A DNA stretch of 64,000 nucleotides from Pomacea canaliculata. Taxonomy: Eukaryota; Mollusca; Gastropoda; Architaenioglossa; Ampullariidae. The translations under genes and the position numbers were made by a program. Below, one piece after another: positions 23,401-38,400 of the stretch; position 1 is the stretch's first letter, and every line of letters begins with the position of its first letter. The DNA is taken from the NCBI RefSeq assembly GCF_003073045.1, contig NC_037590.1:20672449-20736448 (forward strand). Reading direction: 5' to 3'. A model generated the notes under the pieces. It ran no database searches. It was not told the origin of the DNA and saw only the letters and a program-made list of their open reading frames with translations.

Positions 23401-26400
23401 AACGTACACCTTGGGGAACAACAGACGCGGGTCGTCCGTGATACAGATGCCGGTCAAGTACTCTCAGGTAGGCCGCTACTCTGTGTCGCTCTCGGCCGAA
23501 AATCTGTTGAGTCGTGCCACGGTCGCCTTAACTAATCGGATCCGTGTTCTAAATATAGTCAAGGACCTGGTGTTGGTGGCTCCCGGCCCAGTAGCCTACC
23601 CGCCTGGCAGGGCAAACCTCGCTGTCGTGTATAGTCTGACCAGCTCTCCACCTAGCGACGTGTCATGTGAGATCATCGCCGAGTTCCTGTTTTCGTCTGT
23701 TTACACCACCAGCGAGATCAGCGTGGGGAACAACCTGACCTTGCCCTTGACCTTCACTGATGTCTCGGCCGTGGGTGTCAACTCCGTGACTGTCAACTGC
23801 TCTAACCCGCTGAGCTATCAGGTGCTGCAAGCGGACGTCCTAGTGCAGGCGGTGGTGGAGGAAGTCGCTGTAAGGGTCAACCAGACGTACATCATGGTCA
23901 AAGGGGCCGTCGACGTCAACATATCTGTCGGCTTTGGCAGCCACGCACAGTACATTCTCGATTTCGGTGACGGGTCCAACTTCAGTGGGGTGTTCGTGCC
24001 CACAGTGGTGGAGAAAAAAGTCCTGACCATCCGTCACGCCTTCGAATGGGCGGGACTATATACTGTTACCCTCAGTGTTTTCAACCGCGTGTCCAGCTCT
24101 GTAGCGAGAGCCATGGTCGGGGCGCTGGAGGAAGTGACGGATGTGAGCTTGTCGGCATGGTACCAGCCTTTGGACAATAATGACACCTTGCGAGGTGGGC
24201 ACGGTTCTGCTGGCGATGTCTTCCCCTTGGAGAGGGAAATCATTCTCGTAGCTGCACTGGGTTCGGGCAACGACATCACCTACACATGGTCGTTGGGGGA
24301 CGGGGGACCACCGGTCAGCACTAGAGACAAGCTGCTGCGGCACACGTTTCGCAGTGTGGGACGTTACCTGGTCTCCGTCAACGCCAGCAACGCCTTATTC
24401 TACGGCACAGCCAACACCGTTGTGACGATTCACCAGACAGTGCTGATGCATACACTCACCAATAACGGACCGACAGACGCCTATCGAACCATCCGCTTCA
24501 CACTAACGCTTGCACGACTCGGCACCGACACCTGCTTCGTCTGGAACATGGGCGACGGCTCGGAGGACTACGTCTTCGGCGAAAGCCACTGCGCCAAGTA
24601 CACCAACACCTCGGTGGACAAGTTCTCAAAAATCCCTAGCACCCTGCAGGTCATCCAAGATCACATGTACCGCACCAACGATACCTTCTATGTTAAAGTG
24701 CTTGCCAAGAATCTGGTCTCAGAGGGCGTGATTAACAATATTGCCGTTATCTCGGGAGTTAGTTGTCACTATCCGCAGGTCCACATTGCTGGTGGGGGTC
24801 AGCAGATTGACAAACCGGTTACACGCCTCAAGTCCCAATGGATCTCCATCGAGAGCACAGTTGACATTAATTGTCAGGTAATTTTTACTCGAGAAACCAT
24901 TGTCACAGTTTCTTGTGAATAAGGCAATACTTCAGAAAACGATTATTTTACTAACAAATCAAATTTTAATCCGACATAATTCAAATTTTAGTCCGATATA
25001 ATTCCAATTGATTTTATTACTAATGAAATTCTTTTAGAAACCATTGTTCTAAATTCGTACATCAGATAATTTTTTTTTTAATTGAGCTTATCGACGTTTT
25101 AACTGAAAAGTGCCCAGTTTGCTTAATTTTAAACGATTTGGGTATAATAAAAAAAAAGAGCAACGAACATCAGCTTTAATGTTTTGAGGATATTTTTGCT
25201 TGTTCAAAGTAAAACACGCAATCATGTGCTCCTTGGAGTCACACTGTGTTTGTTCAGTTTTGACAGTTAATGTTAATCGAAACAATAGAACTGTTTTTTT
25301 TTTTTACAAAGACAGACAAACACAAGTTCCTGATTTTTTAGTTTGCATATCAACATTTATTATCATGGATGTCCACCACATAAGCAAAGTCCGTTTCAGA
25401 TGACCTAGCACTGGTTTTTGGTGTTCTGTTAACAGGTTACACAGCAAGCAGATTACTTTTGGAAGACTGAAAGAGTTCTTACGGGGAACAATTTTCTGGA
25501 CTTCAAATTTGAGGTCGTCTCTGTGGACAGCATTTCAGCTGGTCTGTTCAAAATCCTTTACACTGCTGGAGTCTTTGAACTAGGAACATACAGGTAAAAA
25601 TAATTTTTAATAACAGGCTGGAGATGAGCCACACTATTTAGCACTATGTGTGCATTGTCTGGTATTTAATGTAATTTCTGTAGGATCCAGGTTATTTGCC
25701 TCATTTTTCTACAGTGGTTTTGAAATAATGTTACATAACTGAAACCAATTTCATTTTGAAAAAAAATGATAGTAAATGCCACGTCATTGACATTAAAGAA
25801 TCACAACACTAAAATAGTTACAACTTTTTAGAGTTGAAGTGAGAAGTCTTTTATATTTTGAAAGATGATGTCCTTTATTCTTATATATATATATGACTGT
25901 TTTGTACTAGCCTTTACCTTCATAGTGGCATCCTAAAATGAGAATACTAATGATCATGAATGATCATGTCCTGTTTTGTTTACAGAATAAGCTTGAATGT
26001 GTCTATGAAGGGCATCCCTGGGCTTTTCCAGTCCCACTTCACATATCTTCTCATTAATCCTACCCCACTCGTGGCGTACATTCGGGGAGGAGCTTCCAGA
26101 ATAGTCGGCTACGACAAAGTGTTCTTTTTGGACGCCATCAGCGACAGCTACGACCCAGACCAGCGAGACCTCAAGGATAAAACCGGCCTCGCTTTCCAAT
26201 GGTATTGCCAAAGAGCAGGAGAAACCCTTCCCGACAACCCTCCTGTGATTGTTATACCCACAAATGTGTCACAGGTAGATTTCAGGGGCCAAGGGGGATG
26301 CTTTGGAACAGGACCAGGGAAGTTACCTGTTGGGTTATCGGGGTATTTGCAGGCTAACTCCTTCTTTCTCCAGTTTAAGTCAGTAAACGTGTTCACCGTG

Positions 26401-29400
26401 GAAGTGAGGAAGGACAATCGATTATCTACATATGTTCAGGCCGTGACTGTCGTCGATGGAGACCCACCTCAGCTAAATATAGAGTAAGTTCTTATTTTCA
26501 CATTTTGTTGCTCATTGGTCTTACTAAGTCGTACGGTCCCGAAAAGACTCCTTGCTTGGTTTTAACTCGTTGATCGATTTAACAGTATTGTATGTACCAA
26601 AGCCTACAGAAGTCGGCATAATAGTTACATTGTATTAAATATTACGGAAACAACATTTATCTCAAAGTGAGTGTGACGGACTGACATTCTGACAGGTGCG
26701 TGATCAACTGCAACAGCAAAGTGAATCCTTCAGGGGAGTTCACTCTTCTGGTCAGGTGTCTGCAATGCCGACCTACAGACAGGATCACTTTCCAGTGGTC
26801 GCTTTTTCTGGAGAGCAAGGACGGCGCTTTGACTTCTGTAGCTATACCAGACAATGCTACCCCTACAGGTAAAACTTGCTAAGCTATCTAGGTATGGTTG
26901 ATGGGCTGTGATACACTCGATCGAAAGATTGTAGCTAGTGAGTGCACACATGTGTATGCATAAATGTATGCATGAATGTGCATTTTTTTAGCTGTTACTA
27001 TGTTTAAAGTTTCCTTTATCTTTATCCCTTTCGCCACACAGAATTTTCTTGACTAAAATTCTTAATCATCTATTTATCCAAACAGGTCTAAGCTCACCAG
27101 GGATTTCATTCAAACCTTCGTATCTTAAAGGGGGACTGACTTACAGATTAAGGGTAGATGGTGTTCGAGATGGGTACGCACCTGGGTATACGGAGTACGT
27201 ATTTGTCACCAACCTTCCACCGTACGGAGGAAACTGCTGGATCTTCCCACAAGAAGGTATGCGAACTTCAAGCTCATAAAATAAAAATTTAACTTGTTGA
27301 CGATGGCAAGTCATCTATTTTTGAAGGAATAATTTCTATTACAATGTGCAGTTTGTGCCTGTCTGGATCGTTCTGGGGGCTGCAACCAGATCTTACTTTC
27401 TCAGAAAACAAACTAAGCAAACAAGTGTTATTTCTCTTCTTCCATCACAGCATTCAACAAGCTAACAGCACATTTCCTACGCAAGGATCAATCTAAGCCC
27501 TATCTTCTAGAATTAAAATTGTGTTTATAGACTTACAGGTTCATTGTTTAGTTTAGCAGCTATTTTTTCATGTCTTCAACATTACGACTAGAGAGACTGT
27601 AATTTCAAAGAAAGACAAACGCATGCAAACTTTGAGCACCTATTACAAAAGTCAGAATGAATATGTAACCAGGTAAAAAAAATTACATATAAATCATTTT
27701 CACACGCAATACAAAAGGATTATCATGCCATATTAACTTTTTCTGAACGGTTACTAATTAATGATAATTCGTTCCACTAAAATGACTGCTTTAAAATGTT
27801 GTGATTTCGCATCTTGTTGTTTCCATCAATGCATGCAATTTTTTCATTTAGGATTCGCTCTAGACACGCTTTTTGTCATCAACTGTTCTGGATGGCTAAA
27901 CCCTGGAGAAGAAAGCTCTTCTGGGCGAGGACTTATTTACAGGTTCTGGATCTCTCCCCCGGTCAATCCAATCAGCTTCTTTACTATGGCACTGACCCTT
28001 TCACACCGGAGAGTAAGCTGCCTTAGGACTAGAGGACAAAAACTTTCGTTATGACGTCACGGTGCGAATAGCCAATCCCATTGGCGAGTACATTCAGCAA
28101 GTAATCACTGTCAAGGTATGATGCGTGTATTTTATTTCTGTAAGTGGATGTCACATATAATTCCATGACCGAGAGATATGGCTATGGTTAATTTGACAAG
28201 TAATTAATTGCATTAAGTCACTGCACGCTATTTAAGAGAACCAATTTTAGCTGATAATAGATGTCTCGTCATTTCACTCCCCACAACATAATTTCTCCTT
28301 TGTATGTACTGAAGGACTATGAAATGACTGAAAACTAGCAACCTCCCAGGCGGTGCAATGCACACATAAACCTGACTATAATGTGGGCAGCTAGAGCAAT
28401 GTAATATTGACTGTGTACACCTGGCAGTGTAAAACTTACAGTGTACAGTTTTCAGCCAGGACCAATATGTAACAAATGGTGTACTCTGGGTACAGGTCAC
28501 GCGGCCTACCGTCATGAAAAGTGTGGACAGTTTGTTGAACCTGACACTAGGGGGGACAAGCCGGCTGTCGATGTTTCTCGCTACCGGCCGAGAGCAGGAA
28601 GCTAAGCAGATGATTGTTGCCCTTGCATCGCTTCTCAATACAGAGGCAAGCATTCGCCTGCTTTGAAGACTACTGTAAATAAACATTTATCAGTCTACAA
28701 GCGTCAAAGGTCAGGCAGTGGAAGGGGCTTTTTTTTCCTCCACTTGTGGAGCGACATTCATTGTAGCATAACATTTAACTGATATAGAGGAGGGACAGTA
28801 TGTTTCGTGCTTCTTACTTTGTAGACGCTTTGTTTCTAGTGTTAGATTGTTTTAAATTTAACTGATAGCAAAAGAAAGAAAAGTGATTTTAAAAAATTGT
28901 CAGAGATGCAATGTGTGAAAGTAAGTTTTATGTGAGATGACGCTGCTGGAAGTTTCTGTCATGTCCCCTATTCGAAAAGCCTTGGTAACAAAATAGTCAA
29001 AATGTAATAAATACTAATATCTGTCTACTACAGTATTGTTTCACTGTTGCTGTTGGTCCTCCTATCACCGCCACTTCTGCTTTAATCCGCTGTAACTGCT
29101 AGTAATGATGTTCCTATACCTATCATAACTTGGTGACTTAGACACCAGATATCGGCGGATTTCCTTTCTTGTTTAAAGGTCGTGGCCAGAAGTCCAACTA
29201 CCACTGCAGCAACAACCACAAGATCAACACCAGTAACAACACAAGCAACAGCGTTCGTAACGCAGAGAGCAGTCAACATCACAGGCACATTCCCGGTTCC
29301 AGCGACTAGCCCCATTTCCTTATCGTCGACAACAGCGACGACATCTGCAGGAACCTGTCACCACCACAGTCGCTGGTGGCAGAAGTATGTCTACTACGAC

Positions 29401-32400
29401 CACAGCGCAAACCTCGACAGAAAGATCACCTGAGGAAAAGCAGAAACTGACAGAGGTTAGCAGTTAGCCCGCATTTTCCCTCCTGGTGTCGGCGATTTGC
29501 ATCAACTAGCACTCTGTCACTCAGTACTCGCACACACAGACACACAGAAAGAGAGAGAAGGGGAGATAGAGAGAGGATAGAGATAAAGAGTAAATGCATG
29601 TTTGAGTGCTGCAAATCTGAAGAATGCAACAGACAAAGGTACCTTGGTCAACAATTTACAGCAAAATGAAATTTAAAAATAAAATTTTGAGTTGGAAAAT
29701 TCTGAAGTGAGTAGCAGATGGTGATTGATTTACATTTTGGGTGTCTAATTTTTACGCTAAAAACGAGCGCTGATGATGCTTCACAGATGCATTATATATT
29801 TCTGTGATTTGTTTCCTTTTGAAATATAATTATTTTCGATTTAATTTTTATGTACATGCATCACTATGAATTGTCATTCTCAGCTGAGAACCGAAGTGGT
29901 GAAGTCGTTAGCCAAAACAACAGCCTTGACCTTGGACTCTCTTCAGCAGACAGCGCGAGCTGTGAAGGTCATCACGGACCAGACTGATGAGATATCGGAG
30001 GAATGTCAAGTAAGGGCTGCAACTCTTATTCTTTGTCTGTGCTTGGCACTTGTCTCTGGCTGAGTGAGGACATGTATGGTATCTAGTTTCTCTCTTCCAC
30101 TGAGTATTAATGTTGTATTGAATAGTAATAAATAATTTAAAGTACGCCTGTGCCGCACTGTGGAAACACTGCGCGCACTGCAAGACCATTGGTCAAGAGA
30201 CAAGCAGATAAACAACCGAAGACGAATTCAAGAAGACAAAGCATACAGGATGGTGAGTGGGATACAAAGAAAGAAAATAGAGACCGGGACAGACCTCTCC
30301 GGGCCCCTTGTACTTGTAATCGTAAATTATTTTCCCAGTATATAATGTATAAAAAAACCCACTGACCAAGATCGGGCCCCCTTGACAGCCGCGGGCCCGG
30401 GTACACCAGACCCCCCTGTCCCCCCCTCTCGTCAGGCCTGACCAGCACACCAGTTAAAAGAAACAAAAGAAGTGTCAATGTTTAAATCCGAATGGAATTC
30501 AAAAGCCTGAACCACAGCTCATAAGAAGATGGCTAAATAAATTCAAAATAGTTGGACCTACCCTATCTTACCCCTCCCCAGGCCTGACGAGAGGGGGACA
30601 GGGTCTGGTGTACCCGGCCCGCGGCTGTCAAGGGGCCGGCCTTGGTCAGTGGATTTTTTTTCTTCTCCTTTTCTTTTTCTTTTAAAGAAAGGTCTAAGAC
30701 AGAACAAATAATTTACGATTACAAGTACAAGGGGCCCGGAGGGGTCGTCTGTCCCGGGGCCCGGGCTGGCTCTCGGCGGCCCTGCCCTCCCCCGTCTCTT
30801 TGTTCAAGCGGTGCAAACAGTAGCCAAAGTAGCTCTTTTTGTGTGTTCCAGAAGTATACGTCATGAAACTTTGAATAGGTTAATAGATACAAGAGAACTC
30901 CGTTAAAAAAAAAAAAGTGCATAGCGATGCGGGAAAATGGTCGATCGTCCCTGCCTCCATTTTTCGATTGCGGTTTATAATTGGCTTTTGTGGATCATTC
31001 GCCAGTTGAAAGAAACGATCACGTTTTAAGGGAATCTTGTTGAATAACCGGGTGTTGAAGATAAGGCACAAGAAACATTAAATAATTTCTCCTTTATACC
31101 TCCTTAAAGTAAACTGTAGTAGTAGAGAGCAGGAGTAGTGGTTGCTTTAAAGCTGACTTGTTTTACGTCTCAGAGAGTCACTGTTGGAACAATGGCAGAC
31201 ATAACTGTCTCCTTCAGTAGTATGGTTGCCGAGGAAAGAACACAGTCCATAGAGCAGGAGATGAACACAGCTGGAGGTAAGAACTTTCTTTTGTACTCGT
31301 CTTATTACATTTTTAATTTTTAGTCACTAGTTCTCACTACTGAACCATGTGTCTATGTGAAAAAGAATCAAGTATTGTGCAATGAGTAGGAAGTATTTCT
31401 AAATGTAGAAGACGACTATGCTTTGCTAATGCTCTATACCAAATCTCATGCAGCAGTACATGACGGTTGTACATTTGAATTCTACATGTAAAGTCGTCGG
31501 TTTTGCACAATACAACTGTAAAGCTCAACGAAGCTTCAAAGTTATGGAAACATGATTTTACTCCAGGTACGGAGGGTATTACACCCCATTAATCAAAAAG
31601 CCGAAAACTCTTTTTGTGGACCATGTAAATATATTTCAATAACGGTTCAGAAGCTGAAAACTGTGAAAGCAGGGAAACAAGATAAGGAGAGATTTAAGTC
31701 GGACCATTCCATTTTTGTCACCAGACATCGTGGCCACTCTGGGCAACGTCCTTCTCGCAGCCACTAAAGGGGTGACTGTCCAAGATATTTTAATCCTGTC
31801 TTTGAAAGATGCGAGCACAGATGGTTTGGCAAGCGTCTCTACCATGCCGACGAACATCACCACGTGGAGCACCTCTCCAAACTCCAGAGGACCATCATCC
31901 GGTGTTTCGTTGCTAGCCTCGTCATCTGTAGCTGCGCCAACGAGCACTACTGAACAGCCTACTCTGAACAAACGGGAACAGGTAGGAATAAGTAGGAAAA
32001 AGCGGTTGGAAAAGCAGTAAATGTAGCCATCCAATTGCTCCCCATTTCTGACTCTCCACGACATTACACAACGTTAGCTGCAGTAACTCTACAGTCTCTA
32101 CAGAAAAAGAACAAACTTAGAAGCTGGCATTACTGAAGCGAGGGAAATAAAGTTTGGGTTGAGACAAAAATGGTGTTGTCGTCTGGATCGATTACCTGCT
32201 GAAAGCTGTGATGCTGATATCTTCATGCAGGTGCGATTGCTGACGCAGCAGACGATGGCGTTGGCAGACGTAGTTGCGAAGACGGTGCTGCAGCGTCAGG
32301 TGCCCGGAGCGCCTCCTGTGGTCTTGTCCAGCCGTCTCTTCACCGTGACAGTTGCTCGCAACAGTTTGTCTACCTTCAACAACAGCGTCACTCCTCACAC

Positions 32401-35400
32401 CATGGTTCATTTGTATTTCCTTCAGCCGAGAACTTCCTCGTCGACAATGCAACTTCCTTTCTAGATACTCAGGTATGTCGTGGCAGTCAAGAGTTAAGTC
32501 AAGAAGAATAAAATGATGATTCGGACATGAAACTCACGGGAAATAATTGGCTATGCTTTCTTTTTTTTAGCTTCAGGTTTTGTGAGAAAATGGTAGTTTA
32601 TTTACCAGGCAGTGAAATGTTGCATCCTAATTAATTTTTAATTCAGAGTACAAGTTTCATGTTGACCAAGTTTTTAATATCCGAGTATAAATGAAGTAGA
32701 ATCACTCGTATAAAGACTCCAGTAAATAAAATGACCAGGAATGTCAGGCCTTAATGTTACCTGACGTTCTGCACAGCAACTTCAGGTTGCTAATAAACTT
32801 CATGGTTGTTGAATATTGCGTTTGCAAGAAAATTACAAATCACTTTTCTTCCGTCAGTTTGTCACCACGAACAAAAACCCCTACATCTGGGATGCCAGTG
32901 CAAAGGAAGTGACATCACCAGTTCTGAGCATGAAAGTGTACGACGAGCTCGGCACCAATATTAACGTGTCAGACCTCAGCCAACCTATCAAAATCGAGAT
33001 CACGACGGGGGCGACAGGTACCGTGCCCGTCAGCGTGATCCCCTTTCTAACAGGTGATGCAGATCTGTATTACCATGTCATTGACCCCCAGTGGAACATG
33101 ACTGAAGCCCTGAGCATTGACCTCAAGCCTTTGGACCGTCACGTGACTTTGGAAGCCTTCTTTAAGTGGGGGTCGTCACCAACAGCAACGGATTACGACT
33201 TTTATCGCAGGTTACAATGGAGGAAATAATGAGGATTCCCCGAATTTGGTTTTCATCAGGTCTGACGACGCGGAGCACAACTTTACTAACCTGTATATGG
33301 GAATTCGAAAATATGGTGGGTTTGTGTGTGTATGTGTGTGTGTCTCAGACAGACGGACACACAAACAGACAGATAGACAGACATGAAAGCTATAGTCTCT
33401 TGCGAGTTTTTTTTTAAAAGACTTACACCGAATATTATGGGTAAAATTGCAAGTACTTAAAAAAATCTGCAAGCAAGGCACAATCAGGTTTATGCACATA
33501 AAACACATGCGCACTTTTATTGTCTAAAGAATAAAGTTGCTTGGAATAAAATATGTAAAAAGCAAATATGAGCAAACAAATCTTGACATTAAGAAACTGC
33601 ATTTTGTTATTATCTGTTGATATTTTCTGTGCACTTCGTTAGTGACCGAATTAAAAATGATGACTGAAATAAGGTCTGGTAAGAAGTCTGGCAAACTATT
33701 CATCCACTCATCAATCCATTTGCCTATCTATCGTTAAGAGAAACGTGTAAGTACTCCCAGAAGATTTCGACTTCACAGAACGGAAGCGCAAGGCGATCAT
33801 GCGCCTTCAGCGTGAAAGGAACATTGATGTCACTCACTAGGGGGCGCTGCGAGTAGAGCATTGGAGGGATAGCAGCTCGCGGACGTGCCTGGATTTAGAA
33901 ACATAGATTTTTGTATCCTGTGTCTGGGCCTGCGGTTGTTCACGCCGCTCTCTCGCGGATTCTCGCCAGATCTCGCCGATTTCTTCTTGTTAGGGTCAGC
34001 GAGTGGGGCCATGGTCCTGCCTTAAATGCGACCCTTTAAAGAGCAAACACACCTACTGAAGTCTGGTTGTCCAGTATCGGCCATTTGATCGATAGCAGTG
34101 CTTCTTAAACCAACGGTACTTCGCCTGCTGGTTCCTTGCTGGGAACATCCTCCCTGTAGACGATGACAGCAAAACCCGATCGTCTGAACGCCTCTAAGAT
34201 AATTACCGTGAACATTGCTTAGATCACGTGACACGTGGACTGATTATCAAACTACTTCACCTTCCCCCATCTCCCACTCACCCCATCTATCTACCCATGG
34301 ATCATCTATACATACATCCCTTGGGTATCCTCCCTCTCTTATTTCCTTTGCCTCATAGTTGTTTAAAAACTCATGCGCGCGCAGCTCTAGTGGCCCGATT
34401 GTAATTACCTTTAAAGCTACTGGCGAGTAATTTTATCCTTTTATCAATTAAATCTTCGCCAGTGAACGTCAGCCTGGAAGAACCTGATTACACCGACTAC
34501 TACTTAGACCTTGACACGGCGGGGGTCAGGAACGAGTCCCTCCCGCCCTACAGCGTCACCTTCTTCACCAGCTCGTGCCGCTTCTGGAACGAGAGGCAAG
34601 AGACGTGGTCCTCCGACGGGTGCGAGGTCAGTGCTACTCAAGAGGAAGCCCTTTACTATCCTAGCTACGGGTGTAGGGCTTCTAACCTTCCGCCTGGTGG
34701 TTTGTACTCGCGGCAAGTTAATGACACGGGGAAAATGACTCAGAGGTTAAAGAGGGGTAAGAGGGAAATGAAAAAAAACCTTGATCTGTGTATGTCTACA
34801 TCCTGATCTTCTGCTTTCTTTTGTCTCTAACTCCCCAACACCTCCCCGAAGGCCTGGTGGCGCAACGGCTAGCGAAGGTCGGTTGGGCTGGGTTCAGTTC
34901 TCGTCTCGGGCTTACTGTTATTTCTCTGTATGTCGTATCTGTTTACAGGACTGGCTGCCTTGCCTTGCTCACTCGGAATAAAATACCAATACCCATACCA
35001 CACACGATATTATTTTCTGAAACAAGCAATAGTTGTATTTGATATATGTGATATATTTTATTCTCAAAAACGTAAAGAAAGTATTTTACTCCTTTATCAT
35101 GCATTCATTGTTAACATTAAGGATACTGTAGAAAGTATAGCTGAATGGAAACTGTGATCCTCAATAACAGGCGTGTTTCTTTTAGGTGTCTGCCAAGTCT
35201 ACAGCAGAAGTCACTCAGTGTCTATGCTCGCATCTGACTTCTTTCGCTTCTGGTGTGTTCGTTGCACCAAATGCAATCCACTTTGACACAGTCTTCGTAA
35301 GTCTAGACAATAAGATTTCCGACAACTTTTCTGTCCTGGTGACACTGTGCTTGACCTTTGGAGTCTACATCGTTGGTCTAGTGTGGGCTCGTCGCATGGA

Positions 35401-38400
35401 TCGGAAAGACGTGGAAAAGGTGAGGATAATTGAGCCAGTAGTTTGTTTCGCTTTTTTTTCTCTGGAATATGAAGCAGGAATGATGTAAATTTACATAGAC
35501 TGTAGTTAATATTACTGCTTATCATTACTGCATCATAACTTGTTATCCAAAACATCGATCATTTAACATCCGACAGTGATTACCATTCCTTAAGGAATAA
35601 TATCAATATCCATCCGACTCATCCTCCATAAGTATGTGTAGCTGCAGTGACATTGAGTGCCTATGTCAGCGGAAATGGTTGCTAGGTTATCTTCCCCCGT
35701 TGCAGTGGGGAGCAACTCCTCTGGCGGATAACGTCATGACCGACAAGTACTTTTATAAACTGACAGTCTTCACGGGCATGCGCAGAGGTGCGGGTACAAG
35801 GTCAAGGGTCAGCTTCATCTTAGCTGGAGACTACTCTGATACTGGCGTTAGACAACTCGTGGACGAAACAGGAAAAAAGGTAGGTAATCTAAAACAAACC
35901 GTTATCCCCAATCCTTTCAAAAAAAGAAAGAAAAAAAGTGAAAAAAGAAAAGAAATTTTATCCTTAAATAATAAAAATATGATGCATTGATACAGCTTCC
36001 TAAAGCAATCGTGATATCTGTTTCCATTGTTTTTCTTCCAGACTTTGAGTCGAGGAAGCATCAATCAGTATATTTTAGGAGTTCCAGAAACACTGGTTCA
36101 TTAATGTATCTTAGGCTCTGGCATGACAGTTCTGGAAAGGGAAGACACCAAGGGTGGTATCTCAACAAAGTTATCGTTACTGATCTCCAGAATGGAACTA
36201 GGTAAGCTATACATGCCTTTGCATTAAAATATAGCTATGAGATCTCATTAATAATCCATCAATAAGTTGACATGTTGGAACTCATCTTGATCGAGGAATG
36301 TTTTCTCGACTGATAGCAGTTCAGGACGTTTTATTTTTTAAATTTTTCATCTTTTATATCGACCTACTGTTTTATTATTTGGTATATGTATATGGTGACA
36401 ATGAACACTGCACGGAATGTATGAACACCACTATGCAGTCAACTCATAAGTATTTCTTATAGTAAATTACCACTGGTACGAGAATCGCACTGTTATTGTC
36501 TTCTTGAGTAACCTTAATGTTATTGACATTCTTAGTTACATCTTCTTGTGTAACCGCTGGCTGGCGGTGGAAGAGGACGACGGGAAGGTGGATCGGATGT
36601 TACCGGTGGCCGGTCGCGAGGACCTGATCGACTTCAACCACCTTTTCTTCACAGAGACAAGGAGGTCGCTGAGTGACAACCACCTATGGCTGTCCGTCTT
36701 CTCGCGCCCGAGGAGGTCTTCCTTCTCCCGCGTCCAGCGGCTCTCGTGCATCCTGTGCTTGCTTCTGGCCACCATGATGGCTGACGCAATGTTCTATCAA
36801 GCAGGCGGAGACCCAGGTACTATTTAAAACTCTTTCTCTGCTTTTATATCGGCTTTATTTGAAGGGGAAAAATCCGCCCAACTGGAATAAAACAGACGTT
36901 ATGTTTAAAGCGTGGAGAGGGATTGCTGTTTATCGACGAGCTTGTATGAGTGGAGGAGAGCAGTGGCTGTAAAGTGTCTAGATGGAAAGTGCATTTACAC
37001 TCAATCTCTCTTGGGCACCACAGATAAAGCCAGAGAGAAATCGTTGTTATGGCGGTGGTCTCATCCAAGTAATTAGAATGTATTTAAGTTTGAAGCAGAG
37101 ATTCCATTAAAAGTTTTTTTGCTGCGCCATTTCTCGGTAGCCGTCGATTAATAAAAAGTTTTTTAACTGTGAAGTTGTCTGCTACTTCAGTCATTAGCTC
37201 CGAAGAGGAAAATGTTTCAGCGTATAGGTGCGACATTTTAGAAGTGTATGATGATCAAAGTTAGCTGGATTACAAATTTTGAGTCCTTCACAGGAGTGCT
37301 GCAGTCTTTTATTTCGTCAATCAAACATCCGTTCATTTTCCTTTTCATGACAAAATCAGCGATGGATAAGTGTTTATTTAGTTTTCGTTGGTTATTAGTG
37401 GTCTGATCAAGACTGTTGTTATCCAGAGGATTTTTTTTTTCGGAGCAGCCCTTGCTGATAGCATTCTTTCATATGTGATAAAAGTAGCAAGCATGGCAGT
37501 CAGCACAAGCGCACTTTGAATTTCTCAGATTTTTTGTGCGGTACTTTGTTTTTCGTTGGTTATATTGTTTGAGAAGTTTTTTCCTTGTCTTTTTATGTGA
37601 GTTGTCTTTCTTGTAGATTTCACGCTTGAGACAGAACTGCAAAACATATTCAGAAATCCACATTCCCCCTAATGGAAATCCCCACTATTACGTTCGACTA
37701 ACTATCTTCTACTCAATTATTTATAAGTTTGGAATTGGTTTGTCTGTCGGACTAACTGTGCCTGCTCCGGCATCCTGAGCAAACCGACTAAAGTTGACAG
37801 TTGTGAGGTGAGTTGTTTAGAAGATGCTTTTGTTTTAACTTTAGATACAGCTTCAGGTGCCCTGGAGATAGGCCCGATAAAGGTGACTCTACGGGAGCTG
37901 TATGTCAGCTTTGTCAGCAGCCTTATCATCTTGCCTCTCAACGTCGTCATCGACCAGCTGTTCCGACGAAGCAGACCGAGGGACCGCAAGACCGCCGCCG
38001 CAATGGCTATGGAAGGACAGCTCAGTGGACCTCCGGCATCCCTGTCCGAGGCCAGCGCAGGACCCGACGTGTCGAACCTGTTCCGTGTGTCGGCAAGTCG
38101 ACAAGAATTTTCATCCACACCATTTCCTGAAAACGAACCTGGAAATTCGAGCATGACAAGCGTGGCCGCACCTCCAGAGGAGGCCCAAGAACAGCAAGAA
38201 TATAGAAAAGACAGCATGATGAAACAGTCACAGAAGAATCCCGATGTTAAGGTGCCGTCAAGTGGTAGCAAGTTCATGCTGCCTCACGCATGCGTGTACC
38301 TGGCCTGGATGCTGGTGGCTGCGGTCAGTGGAGTGTCCGCTTTCATCATCTTCTCCTACAGCATGGAGTGGGGCCGTGACAAGTCCATTGCCTGGCTCCT

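Noticed and set aside
35634-35705. Upstream extension of the first PLAT exon (open frame from 35634)
   Set aside because: The TTGCAG acceptor at 35700-35705 puts WGATPLADN, the conserved family start, directly after TM1 exon in phase 0; the extension has unrelated Cys-rich sequence.
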